This document shows, piece by piece, positions 1 to 8,894 of a stretch of 64,000 nucleotides of DNA. Within the stretch, counting starts at the first letter, position 1, and every line of letters begins with the position of its first letter. The position numbers and the translations under genes are program-made. The notes under the pieces are model-generated. The model had not been told where the DNA came from, ran no database searches, and was given only the letters and a program-made list of their open reading frames with translations. The DNA is taken from the NCBI RefSeq assembly GCF_002269255.1, contig NZ_CP022823.1:744001-808000 (forward strand), read 5' to 3'. This stretch comes from Klebsiella quasivariicola. Lineage in GTDB: Bacteria; Pseudomonadota; Gammaproteobacteria; Enterobacterales; Enterobacteriaceae.

Positions 1-1
1 C

Positions 2-2284
2 TGCATGCAGCACTACTACCAGGCTGGCGGCGCCAATATTGATGAACTGAACGATCGCATCAATGACTGGCAAAAAACGCTCGGTAGACGAGAAGCGCTG
101 GCGCGCCAGTATCAACAGCTGATCCATAATCTGGGGTTGCCGCCTGACCTGAGTCAGCAACAGCTAGAGGCGAATCAGCATGAAGCCGAAGCCCGCTGTG
201 TGCAGCTTGCTGATGATATAAAGCTGAAGCAGGAAGAGGCTTATCAAAAAGGCGCGCTAAGCCATAACATTACTGTAGAACTGCGCGAACGGGAAACTGA
301 ACGCGCCGAGATCGCACGTCGTCCGGATTCTAACCTTCCCGCCCATTATCAGGCATTTCGCAGCGAACTGGCGAAAGCGTTGAACGTTGGTGAGTCTGAA
401 CTGCCTTTCGTCGCTGAACTGATACAGGTTAAACCGGAAGAGGCCCAATGGCGCGGTGCGATTGAGCGCGCTGTCGGGAGTAACAGGCTGCGTATTCTGG
501 TTGCGCCTGAATCTGCACAGGAAGCGCTACGCTGGGTAAACCAGCGCAACAATCGTCTGCACGTGCGCCTATTGGAGGTCAAGTTACCGCACTCTCCCGC
601 CAGGTTTTTTGATGATGGTTTTACCCGCAAGCTGTTGTGGAAAGATCATCCGTGGCGAGAGGCCGTCAAAGCATTACTGGCCGAAAGCGACAGGCATTGT
701 GTTGACAGCCCTGAACAGTTGCGTGACACACCTCACGCTATGACGGTGCAGGGGCTAATGTCTGGTAAACAGCGTTTTTATGACAAACAGGATCAGAAAC
801 GCCTTGATGAAGACTGGCTGACGGGATTCGATAACCGCGATCGCCTGAACTTTCTTGCCAGAGAAGTTGCCGCGCTTCAGGAGCAGACTAAAACCGCAAA
901 CGCGGCATTTGAGGTTGCGAAAGGCGAGGTGGCGCTTTTGCAAAATCAGGCCATTTCATTCCAGAAAATACAACAGATTGATTACGATAGCATTGATGTT
1001 CCCGGCGCAAAGAGCCAACTGGAAGCGCTCAAGGAGCGGCTGGAGAATCTGATCCATCCTGATTCCGATGCCAGCGTAGCGAAAGCAAAACTTGATGAGG
1101 CTCAAACGGTTGAGTCTGAATTTGATAAGCAGCTCAGAGCCGCCAATAAAGTCACTAACGGGCTGGATACAGAGCTCACCTCCGCCAAGGCCGCAGAACG
1201 TAAGGCTCAGCAAACCGCGCAACAAGGTATGCAAGATGAAGAGCGAGAATTGTGCGCGTCACATTTTCCGGCGGTGACTCTGGGGCAACTGCACGACATT
1301 CGCGATCTGGAACGCCAACATGAGCGGGGAATTCAGCAAGAAATTGAGGGCGTTAAAGGTGAACTGCATCGACTGAACATTGAGTTGACCAAACGTATGT
1401 CTGAAGCCAAACGTGTGGATACCGGGTCGCTCGTTGAGGCAGGGGCTGATTTGGACGATATTCCTGCCTATTTACAGCGTTTGCAGGAACTGACCGAAGA
1501 AGCCCTGCCGGAAAAGCTCAACCGCTTCCTTGATTATCTGAACCGTTCATCTGACGACGGCGTAACGCAACTGCTCAGCCATATTGAGCATGAAGTACTG
1601 GTGATTGAAGCGCGACTCAGCGAACTCAATGAAACCATGTTTAGGGTCGATTTTCAGCCGGATCGCTACCTGCGCCTAGATACCAAAAAAGTTGTCCATG
1701 AAAGCCTGCGAACGCTTGAAAAAGCGCAGCGTCAGCTAAATGCCGCCCGGTTTGTTGATGATAACGGCGAGAGCCATTATAAGGCCTTACAGGTGCTGGT
1801 GGCGCAACTGCGGGATGCTTGTGAACGAAACCGTACCCTGGGCGCGAAGGCGCTGCTGGATCCCCGTTTTCGTCTGGAGTTCGCCGTGTCGGTGATGGAC
1901 CGTCAGAGCGGGAATGTGATTGAGTCGCGTACTGGCTCACAGGGCGGTAGTGGTGGAGAAAAAGAGATTATCGCTTCCTACGTATTGACCGCATCACTTA
2001 GCTATGCGCTTTGTCCTGCGGGGAGTCGTTATCCGCTTTTCGGCACCATTATCCTTGATGAGGCCTTCTCCCGCAGCTCTCATGCCGTGGCGGGCAGGAT
2101 TATTGCCGCGCTTAGAGAATTTGGCTTACATGCAGTATTTATCACCCCCAATAAGGAAATGCGCCTGCTGCGCGACCATACTCGTTCGGCGATTGTCGTC
2201 CACCGGCGCGGTCAGGATTCAAATATGGCTTCGCTGAGCTGGGAGGAGCTTGAACAACACTCTCAGCGACGGGAGAACGCGTAG
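2..2284 (+). CDS. jetC: JetC, SMC-like ATPase of a Wadjet anti-plasmid system (5' end outside window)
   Basis: The reading frame is open from the first bases, so the start and the N-terminal Walker A region lie outside the window; about 760 C-terminal residues are visible. Most of this is charged, Gln/Glu-rich sequence expected to form long coiled coils around a hinge. Near visible residue 645 lies an ABC signature (GGSGGEKE), followed about 35 residues later by a Walker B (IILDEAF) with the D-loop SRSS, the layout of SMC/MukB-type heads. In Wadjet, JetABC form an SMC complex that loop-extrudes plasmid DNA and JetD cleaves it. The jetD-type gene starts 2 nt after the stop, which supports the assignment. 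The jetA and jetB genes should lie just upstream. Confidence 0.9.
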   Translation, partial: CMQHYYQAGGANIDELNDRINDWQKTLGRREALARQYQQLIHNLGLPPDLSQQQLEANQHEAEARCVQLADDIKLKQEEAYQKGALSHNITVELRERETERAEIARRPDSNLPAHYQAFRSELAKALNVGESELPFVAELIQVKPEEAQWRGAIERAVGSNRLRILVAPESAQEALRWVNQRNNRLHVRLLEVKLPHSPARFFDDGFTRKLLWKDHPWREAVKALLAESDRHCVDSPEQLRDTPHAMTVQGLMSGKQRFYDKQDQKRLDEDWLTGFDNRDRLNFLAREVAALQEQTKTANAAFEVAKGEVALLQNQAISFQKIQQIDYDSIDVPGAKSQLEALKERLENLIHPDSDASVAKAKLDEAQTVESEFDKQLRAANKVTNGLDTELTSAKAAERKAQQTAQQGMQDEERELCASHFPAVTLGQLHDIRDLERQHERGIQQEIEGVKGELHRLNIELTKRMSEAKRVDTGSLVEAGADLDDIPAYLQRLQELTEEALPEKLNRFLDYLNRSSDDGVTQLLSHIEHEVLVIEARLSELNETMFRVDFQPDRYLRLDTKKVVHESLRTLEKAQRQLNAARFVDDNGESHYKALQVLVAQLRDACERNRTLGAKALLDPRFRLEFAVSVMDRQSGNVIESRTGSQGGSGGEKEIIASYVLTASLSYALCPAGSRYPLFGTIILDEAFSRSSHAVAGRIIAALREFGLHAVFITPNKEMRLLRDHTRSAIVVHRRGQDSNMASLSWEELEQHSQRRENA

Positions 2285-2285
2285 A

Positions 2286-3434
2286 ATGTATTCTCCTGAT
2301 GAACTGCGTAAAAAGCTTGCCCGGCAGTGGGATAACGCAAAGCTCCGGGCCGAGCGTTTACTTCCACCCGGTAACTGGCCGCTCTGTCTGCCCATTGGCA
2401 AACCTTCCGCGAAAATATTCGCCGAGCAGCCTCAGCGCGTTTTACAACACGTGCAATTATGGCGGCAAGTCGCGGTTGGACGTGTGGACTGGGAAGAGGT
2501 CAGTTATCGGGCGAGCGACGGACCGGTATCAATGCCGTTGCGTTGGATCCTGAATAGCCCTTCTGACTGGCTTAACGCAGCGGCGGATCCGGTGGTGTAC
2601 CGGGAATTTCGCTTGCTGGAGGGAATTATTGAGCAGGTTGACCCCATTTTTCATCCGCTGTTGGTTAGTCATCGTTCTCTCTGGCGGCACAAAGACCCAC
2701 ATGACATCATCAGCGCGGCCAGGTTGGCCTGCCGATTAGCGCCGGGCTGTGCAAAGGGGCTGCCGTTAAGGCTGCTTTCCGGGCAAGGGGTGGATACCAA
2801 ATTTATCGAGAATAATATTTCATTATTAACCCGACTGGTGGACGTGCGTTTTTCCGGCGAAGCCAGCGAGCAGGGGTTAACCACCTTTCTTGATGCTTTT
2901 GATGAGTCCAGCCACTGGGTTTTGGTTGTGCCATTATCGCCCGGATTGCTCCCTTTTAAAAAATGCCGGGTGACGACAGCGGAACTGGCGGAAACGACAT
3001 TGCCCGCGTCGCGTGTGCTGGTGATTGAAAATGAACAGTGTCTGCATCAACTTCCAGCATTATCTGACACTATCGCGATTTTAGGGTGCGGCCTTGACGT
3101 GCAGTGGTTATCCAGCGCTGTTCTGGATGAAAAACATGTTGCCTATTGGGGAGACATGGATAGCTGGGGGCTACTGATGCTGGCGAGAGCCAGGCGCTGT
3201 CGCCCGACGCTTGATGTTCTGCTCATGAATCGTGAGTTGTTTGAGCAATATGCCAGCCATAGCGCCGTTCCTGAACCGGTAAAAGCACAGGAAGCAATAC
3301 CCGATGGTTTGCTTAATGAAGAGGCCGATTTTTATCGCTACTTGACCCGCTTGCCGCGTGGTCGTCTGGAGCAGGAATTTTTGCCTGCGGGGATAGTTGA
3401 AGAGGCGCTGGTCAGGTGGGGAAAAGAGAGTTAA
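2286..3434 (+). CDS. jetD: JetD, Toprim nuclease subunit of Wadjet
   Basis: This 382-residue protein belongs to the DUF3322/DUF2220 (JetD) family, the topoisomerase-VI-like nuclease that cuts circular DNA once the JetABC motor has extruded it. The C-terminal Toprim region is visible: VLVIENEQ supplies the conserved Glu, and YWGDMDSWGL supplies the DxD pair after a short strand (ILGCG). I chose ATG 2286 over the upstream in-frame TTG 2250 because GGGAGAA at 2271-2277 lies at a good distance and the start then falls just after the jetC stop, as in a tight operon. No truncation is seen. It is probably translated from the same mRNA as jetC. Confidence 0.9.
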   Translation: MYSPDELRKKLARQWDNAKLRAERLLPPGNWPLCLPIGKPSAKIFAEQPQRVLQHVQLWRQVAVGRVDWEEVSYRASDGPVSMPLRWILNSPSDWLNAAADPVVYREFRLLEGIIEQVDPIFHPLLVSHRSLWRHKDPHDIISAARLACRLAPGCAKGLPLRLLSGQGVDTKFIENNISLLTRLVDVRFSGEASEQGLTTFLDAFDESSHWVLVVPLSPGLLPFKKCRVTTAELAETTLPASRVLVIENEQCLHQLPALSDTIAILGCGLDVQWLSSAVLDEKHVAYWGDMDSWGLLMLARARRCRPTLDVLLMNRELFEQYASHSAVPEPVKAQEAIPDGLLNEEADFYRYLTRLPRGRLEQEFLPAGIVEEALVRWGKES

Positions 3435-3495
3435 GGAGATCGCTGGCTGCGGGTGGGTTGCCACGGAAAGCCGGAGTTGAAATGGTCTATGGTTT

Positions 3496-3640
3496 CGTTA
3501 TGTGTGGAGTTAGGTCCACACATAACGGCTTAAGGTCCACACATAACGGCTTAAGGTCCACATATAGTGGATGGAGCTCCACACATAACGGTCTGAGGTC
3601 CACATATAACGCCCAGAACTCCACATATAGCGGCGCTAAA
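3496..3640 (+). repeat. Six tandem 21-bp direct repeats with an inverted half-copy
   Basis: Six units start at 3515, 3536, 3557, 3578, 3599 and 3620, exactly 21 bp apart. Each begins TCCACA followed by CATAACG, TATAACG or TATAG(T/C)GG. The first two units are identical (TCCACACATAACGGCTTAAGG split over 3515-3535 and 3536-3556); later ones diverge. An inverted 13-bp copy at 3496-3508 pairs with 3515-3527 around a 6-nt loop. The period of two helical turns resembles plasmid iterons or phased operators, but no replication gene is adjacent. A 90-codon frame (3416-3688) would translate it as a heptapeptide repeat of the type RSTHNGL; I see no good ribosome site for it. Confidence 0.85.
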
Positions 3641-3834
3641 AAATCCATACTGCATTATGCAGACAAAGCCCCATCCCCCTCACATTGAACATCGTTCAAA
3701 CTTACATTTGATATATTGGAACAACGGTTTTTGAGATAATCAGAAACGATGTTATTTCTAATTTATAGATTCTATTAGTATTTTTGCTATACTTTTGAGA
3801 TACCGTCATGCACCAGTTGAGATAACTAAACATC
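3641..3834 (+). promoter_or_regulatory. AT-rich upstream region of the Fic gene with three TTGAGATA copies
   Basis: This stretch has no gene. It becomes AT-rich after 3690 and carries the octamer TTGAGATA three times, at 3731, 3795 and 3817, the last two 22 bp apart and immediately before the Fic start. Such spaced copies could be operator sites for an autoregulator. The Fic protein has a winged-helix-like C-terminal region that might bind them. Function is inferred only from position and repetition. Confidence 0.4.
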
Positions 3835-4977
3835 ATGGCTCAATTTAATCACTTTGAACTCTCGCTTCTGAACCCCAGCTTTGATTCCCCTTTGGTCGAC
3901 GCGCTGACAGAGCTGGAGTTACTCCGGCACCTGCGGCTGGAAACCGATGTTCACCCTATCCTGTTTGCGCAGTTGAAGGCGGTTTTCCACATGCTGGAGA
4001 GTCTTGGCTCTGCAAGGATTGAGGGAAACCACACCACGCTTGCCGACTATGTTGAAAGCAAGGTTGAAGGAACGCAGAGTTCGACGGATCAGCTCAAAGA
4101 AATCAACAATATTGAAGCCGCGATGGAGTACATCGACGAATACCTGAGTAACGGCGATGAGATAACGGAATATTTTATCCGCGAGTTGCATAGTCTGGCG
4201 GTGGTCGGGCTGCAACAGGAAGGCGACAGAACGCCCGGCGCATATCGGCAACATAATGTCAGCATTGCTCAGTCAGACCATTTACCGCCGGACCACATCC
4301 GCGTTCCTGATTATATGGCGGCACTGACCGCCTTTATTAACCGTGCCGATAAGCCAAAGTACGATCTGATGAAAATTGCTCTGGTGCATCACCGCTTTGG
4401 CTGGATACATCCCTTCGGCAACGGTAATGGCAGAACGGTGAGACTGCTGACTTATGCGTTGCTTATCAAGTATGGTTTTAACGTTCAGACGGGTGGTCGG
4501 GTTCTCAATCCGACAGCGGTATTCTGTAACGATCGTGAGCGCTATTACGCCATGCTTTCGCTAGCCGATAAGGGAACAGAGCAGGGGCTGGAAGAGTGGT
4601 GCTTATATGTGCTTTCGGGGATCTCGTCTGAGCTGAAGAAAGTCGATCAACTGACAAACCACGCTTTTCTGATTGAAAAGATCCTGTACCCGGCCATCGA
4701 TTTCTCATCGGAGCGAGGGTTGATAAATCCGCTGGAATCGAAGGTGCTGAAACGTGCTGTCGAGCTGGGGACGATAAAAGCGGGCGATTTACGCGCCGTT
4801 TTGCCCGATCTGAAACCGACGCAGGTGACTTATCAGCTTGGTAAGCTGATTGAGCGGGGACTTCTTCAGCCAGTAGAAGAAGGAGCGCGTACCTATACGG
4901 CGAAGTTTTCTAATTCGTATCTGATACGTGGAGTGATTAAGGTTCTGCGGGAAGAGGGGTTTATTCCTGATTTGTGA
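3835..4977 (+). CDS. Fic-family protein (class II, self-inhibited AMP transferase type)
   Basis: This 380-residue protein has an N-terminal Fic_N region, a central Fic fold and a C-terminal winged-helix-like part (about residues 305-355). The inhibitory helix motif (S/T)xxxE(G/N) is present as SARIEGN at residues 59-65, before the Fic core, which defines class II. The core motif reads HPFGNGNGRTVR at about 192-203. The His and the GNGRxxR phosphate loop are intact, but the usual Asp/Glu of HxFx(D/E)GNGR is Asn. Fic enzymes usually transfer AMP to Ser/Thr/Tyr of target proteins. The Asn variant may change metal binding or substrate. It stands alone between Wadjet and the convergent minus-strand pair. 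The target is unknown. Confidence 0.88.
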   Translation: MAQFNHFELSLLNPSFDSPLVDALTELELLRHLRLETDVHPILFAQLKAVFHMLESLGSARIEGNHTTLADYVESKVEGTQSSTDQLKEINNIEAAMEYIDEYLSNGDEITEYFIRELHSLAVVGLQQEGDRTPGAYRQHNVSIAQSDHLPPDHIRVPDYMAALTAFINRADKPKYDLMKIALVHHRFGWIHPFGNGNGRTVRLLTYALLIKYGFNVQTGGRVLNPTAVFCNDRERYYAMLSLADKGTEQGLEEWCLYVLSGISSELKKVDQLTNHAFLIEKILYPAIDFSSERGLINPLESKVLKRAVELGTIKAGDLRAVLPDLKPTQVTYQLGKLIERGLLQPVEEGARTYTAKFSNSYLIRGVIKVLREEGFIPDL

Positions 4978-5035
4978 TATCAGGAACATATTGGTGGATT
5001 ATTTATACTTTTCTTATGGTTATATTTTATGAAGC

Positions 5036-5066
5036 ATAGCAGCTATTGATATAGCTGCTATATTTC
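5036..5066. terminator. Hairpin between convergent Fic and TPR/PIN genes
   Basis: An 11-bp perfect stem (ATAGCAGCTAT at 5036-5046 with its complement at 5051-5061) around a TGAT loop lies in the AT-rich gap between two convergent genes. U-rich sequence follows on both sides, so it probably acts in both directions. Confidence 0.6.
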
Positions 5067-5094
5067 TGGTTTTATTTATTTGGGAAAATTAACT

Positions 5095-8000
5095 TCAATT
5101 AAGGGCTTCATTTACTATAGTTGGGACGGACTCGACTGGTTCTGTTGTTTCAACGTCATTTATTAGTAGATTCATATAATTAATATCAAGAAAATGGCCC
5201 TGTGCAAATGAACTGAAAATTGAAAAAATAAATGAAATAAATCCTTGAGGGTATATACGGTCATCAATAATAAGCTTAGTAAATGTTACTAATCGTTCCT
5301 CTGCGGTGCGTCCATCGGAAGCATTAATGATACCTTGGCAACAAGTATTAAATAATACAATTATAGCGTTATCCAGAGATAATGATCTTCTTTTCTTATA
5401 ATGGTTTATATAAACTAAAAATAATGGTAGAGAGATGGCGTGGGTAAAAAATGAACATAAGCTATTAAAGTTATTAAATGGATTAGAGTGTATTTGAAAT
5501 ATTTTAGTTACTAAAGCAACATGTTTTTCATCATCTGAATTTGCCAATGCAATACAATCCTTGTAGCTTATATGCATAGGAAGGTAAGTTTCTACATGAC
5601 ATTGGAAATTCTTTAACTTAATAGGTAGCGGTAGATGCTCTAAGAGATGGGATGTAAACACTATCGAATTTACTATTTTTATTTCTCTATCTAAAGACTT
5701 TGTCAGGGCACTAAAGGCATCATCAATAATAAAATATGGCGTTTTTGTGAATAGAACATATTTCATTGTAGAATAGACAGATGTGTCTAAGAACTCTTTT
5801 ACATTTAATAAGGTATCTGGCGTATTCTCTACCGGAACTGAGTGAACTTCGCAGTAGCCAAGCAAGTTATTCAGGGCGTCACGAATGGACGCTGTTGAAC
5901 TTTGAATGTCTTCTGCCGTTATCCTAAAAAGATGATCATCGCGCACACCGATAGATAGATAAGAAGGATTTTCAACTTCAGTTAACCAATTATCAATACA
6001 AGTTTTAGTCTCATTTGTAATTATTAGTTTGGATCTACTTTTGCATAATGTTATGTCTGCACGCGTTAAAGCGAAATAAATGATACCATGAATATCTGTA
6101 ATAAATTGTTCTGGATGATCGACTTCACCCACGGGTAATGATAAAGATTTATTGACTATCTGAGAGGTTAGTAGCTGCAAAATAGATTTTACAGGTTTTC
6201 CTTTTTCAAGTTCATTAGCTTTAAGAAATAAAGGTACATTCTGACAATTGATAATATGTTCTTCTCTTGATTGATGATCATATTGTGAAAATTCATCTTT
6301 TATTTTTTGAAACATTAGCTCTGGGTCTGAAGGGACTTCTATCCTTTTTATCGGGAAGTTAATGTCAGGTTTTTCAGAGACAATATTCAGTGCATATCTG
6401 AATATAACGTGGTAAGGATTTAATTCTTCGATTATTTTTACTCTGTCCATAACATAAACAACCTCCTCACCTACAGCTAAATTAGTAAGAAGATCTCCAT
6501 ATTCAGTATGAGCAGATAATAAGGCTCCCTGTTCTTGGGCGGGTATTATATCAACAATAACTTTCTCTTCTACTTCCCCATTACGACTTAATTTTATAGC
6601 TCTAATAACTTTATTTGGACGTTGTGTATTTATTTCGTTAGCTTTTTTATTTTCGATTAAAGCGGAGAAATGTATTTTTAAAAGAATGGAAGCAAATTCT
6701 TTAGGTGAATTAATAAATTGTTCTGCAACTATTTTTTCTGAAAAATGAGGGTCTATTTCATTTGAAATAAGTCCTAATAATGACAAAGTATGAGTATCGA
6801 AAGATAAGAAAATAGTTTTCGGTATTCTGTCTAGAATATTTATGGCTGTAGCTGGAGCTGTTTTTAAAATGCAACGAACCAATAAAAGCCAGTTGTATGA
6901 ATTATCATTATTTTTCTTAATAGCTTCTTCCAGAGCTATTATTGCCTGAGACCAATTGTTATATGCAATATATATTCTGGCCTGAAAGGTCCATGTGTAG
7001 TGATCCCATAATGCTTTATCCAACTTGCTCAGGCATTCTGCCAATGTAGTTAGCTTTTCTGCACGAATAAGTGACTCAAAATAGGCTATAACTAAGCGTG
7101 ACGGCCATAAATTTTCAGGTAAACGAGGTTCGAGAAGATCGCAACACTCTTTAGCAAGATCTAACCAGAGTAGATCATCGCATAAATTAACTAACCCATT
7201 GCCGGAAAGAGATGTTTTATCTTTATGTGCTGATGGAATGAAAATAGCAAGATCTTCTTTGATCCTTTTTTTATTAATGTGATCATTACTATCATTTAAT
7301 AATAACTTAGATTTCAACGATATGAGTTGGTAGTTAAAAGGCAAATTTTTAATATGGTCATCTTTTTTTAAATCAGCATTGAGAATAAGCTTTTTTATAT
7401 TCTCCTTAATATATACTCCTTTTGCTGCGGCCTCTATTAATACGATCAGGATGTCTGATGTTAACTCATCATCTTCTTTAATGTCCCGTAATGTGAGAGG
7501 TGCTGTTTCATCAATTGAGAATAGCATATCAACAAAGTCGGTAACAGATGGGCTAATGGCTGATATTTTATCCTTATATTTAACTATTGTTTGAATAAGT
7601 TGATAGTGATTTGCTTTAACCAACATAACTAAATTACTTAAAGAGTAAAGCAACCATTTGTTGTCTGGGTATGTTTCTGAGAATGAGAGCGCATCATTAA
7701 TACAGCTAATTACTTGGTCATAGACATCTTTATCCAGAGATAGTAAATCTATATTGATATATTTTTCTGCAAGTTCCAGTACGGTAATATAATTAAGCAG
7801 AATAGAGTTTATAGGTGTTGGCGCTCTTTCAACTAAGAGTGTTACAAATTCTTTTGCTGATACTTGATTATTTATCCGACTGGCACCTATAGATATTGCA
7901 TAAAGTTCATCCTCACTAACGAGAGGCCGGTTCTTATTCCAGAAATCGTTAATTTCATCTTCAGTTGCAAGGCACTGAAGATAAAACATGTGTGAGTATT

Positions 8001-8409
8001 TTTTCTTTGGAGACTGTGAATATATAGCTATAGCATTTTCGTGATTGTTATTTTTAAACTCTATAAGCATAATAACAGAAAAAACAACATCTCTTAGTTT
8101 ATCTGATAAATCATCTTCTTTGGCAAGAGTATACAGTTCATCAAATTCAGAGGTTAAAGCATTTTCTGATGCAAGGATTGCTGTATTTAATACATCTACA
8201 AATTTTCTGGCGACAGGTGTGGCTGGTAATTTTTCTATAGTGTCTATAACGGTCTTAGCCGTGGCTATATCGCTATTACGTATCTTTCTAAATATGTCCT
8301 CTGCAATAGGGAATAGGTTTTCGGGGGTAAGTTCTGATGGATATGTTATTTTATTACCAAGGACAATGTCACCAGAACCGTAATGTGAAGAGTGCAATTC
8401 GTTATTCAT
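5095..8409 (-). CDS. Large TPR-containing protein with N-terminal GSGDIV tag and C-terminal PIN-like region
   Basis: This 1104-residue protein has no name I can give with confidence. Residues 9-21 are the tag HYGSGDIVLGNKI. Helical repeat sequence follows, clearest as TPR-like units around residues 450-520. From about residue 765 to 930 the pattern fits a PIN-like nuclease: Asp772 after a hydrophobic strand, Glu800 after a second strand, and the pair Asp896-Asp897 in FIIDDAF, then more helices. PIN domains usually cut RNA. The gene is very AT-rich compared with both flanks. It starts 17 nt after the 110-residue gene, whose C-terminus carries the same tag. TPR-PIN proteins in two-gene anti-phage units (I recall the GAPS6 type) are the nearest concept; this is inference. 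Confidence 0.65.
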   Translation of the reverse strand: MNNELHSSHYGSGDIVLGNKITYPSELTPENLFPIAEDIFRKIRNSDIATAKTVIDTIEKLPATPVARKFVDVLNTAILASENALTSEFDELYTLAKEDDLSDKLRDVVFSVIMLIEFKNNNHENAIAIYSQSPKKKYSHMFYLQCLATEDEINDFWNKNRPLVSEDELYAISIGASRINNQVSAKEFVTLLVERAPTPINSILLNYITVLELAEKYINIDLLSLDKDVYDQVISCINDALSFSETYPDNKWLLYSLSNLVMLVKANHYQLIQTIVKYKDKISAISPSVTDFVDMLFSIDETAPLTLRDIKEDDELTSDILIVLIEAAAKGVYIKENIKKLILNADLKKDDHIKNLPFNYQLISLKSKLLLNDSNDHINKKRIKEDLAIFIPSAHKDKTSLSGNGLVNLCDDLLWLDLAKECCDLLEPRLPENLWPSRLVIAYFESLIRAEKLTTLAECLSKLDKALWDHYTWTFQARIYIAYNNWSQAIIALEEAIKKNNDNSYNWLLLVRCILKTAPATAINILDRIPKTIFLSFDTHTLSLLGLISNEIDPHFSEKIVAEQFINSPKEFASILLKIHFSALIENKKANEINTQRPNKVIRAIKLSRNGEVEEKVIVDIIPAQEQGALLSAHTEYGDLLTNLAVGEEVVYVMDRVKIIEELNPYHVIFRYALNIVSEKPDINFPIKRIEVPSDPELMFQKIKDEFSQYDHQSREEHIINCQNVPLFLKANELEKGKPVKSILQLLTSQIVNKSLSLPVGEVDHPEQFITDIHGIIYFALTRADITLCKSRSKLIITNETKTCIDNWLTEVENPSYLSIGVRDDHLFRITAEDIQSSTASIRDALNNLLGYCEVHSVPVENTPDTLLNVKEFLDTSVYSTMKYVLFTKTPYFIIDDAFSALTKSLDREIKIVNSIVFTSHLLEHLPLPIKLKNFQCHVETYLPMHISYKDCIALANSDDEKHVALVTKIFQIHSNPFNNFNSLCSFFTHAISLPLFLVYINHYKKRRSLSLDNAIIVLFNTCCQGIINASDGRTAEERLVTFTKLIIDDRIYPQGFISFIFSIFSSFAQGHFLDINYMNLLINDVETTEPVESVPTIVNEALN

Positions 8410-8426
8410 TCCTGATGACCTTACTT

Positions 8427-8759
8427 TTAGTTATTGATGATTTTATTACCATGCACGATATCGCCGCTACCATGATGGGTACTAACATGGTTAATAGTCT
8501 GCGGTGCAGTTTTAATTTCCATTAATATCCTCAATAACTCAGGATCGTTATCAATTCTGGTTTTTATTGCTTTTCCACTTAGATCATCATTTATGCCTAG
8601 TTGAGTAATTTTATCTGCCATTATTTGCGCTGTATTATCGTCAATCAGCCAGTTTCTAAGAGTATCTTTTAACCAGACCGCACTGATCGTTACGCCAGAC
8701 TTTAATCCGTCATAAAGTAATCCCGATAAAATGGTACTTGTTAGAAAATCCATAGTCAT
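8427..8759 (-). CDS. Small partner protein ending in the GSGDIVHGNKI tag
   Basis: This 110-residue protein has an N-terminal hydrophobic/amphipathic stretch (about residues 4-30), a mostly helical middle with many Asp, Ile and Leu residues, and a C-terminal tag HHGSGDIVHGNKIINN at residues 95-110. The tag is almost the same as that at residues 9-21 of the 1104-residue protein encoded directly downstream on the same strand, 17 nt away. The pair therefore looks like one operon whose products may dock through the tags. ATG 8759 is used; ATG 8753 (MDFL) is an equally possible start, with purine-rich sequence upstream. No enzyme motif is seen; it could be a sensor, an adaptor or an antitoxin. Confidence 0.6.
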   Translation of the reverse strand: MTMDFLTSTILSGLLYDGLKSGVTISAVWLKDTLRNWLIDDNTAQIMADKITQLGINDDLSGKAIKTRIDNDPELLRILMEIKTAPQTINHVSTHHGSGDIVHGNKIINN

Positions 8760-8894
8760 TTCTCTTTCTCTATAGTTAAATCATATAGATAACTATACCT
8801 GAAGTGTATCTTCGAATACCAGAGCCTGACCGTACAGAAAGTATGGATGAGATGAGTTCTTGCTGCTGCTAACCAAACGCGGTATCGTTTACAA

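Noticed and set aside
3515..3640. CRISPR array
   Set aside because: The units are 21 bp and directly adjacent with no spacers between them, and no cas genes are nearby.
3416..3688. 90-residue heptad-repeat protein as a real gene
   Set aside because: It overlaps the jetD end, has no ribosome site and its repeats follow simply from the 21-bp DNA period; kept only as a remark.
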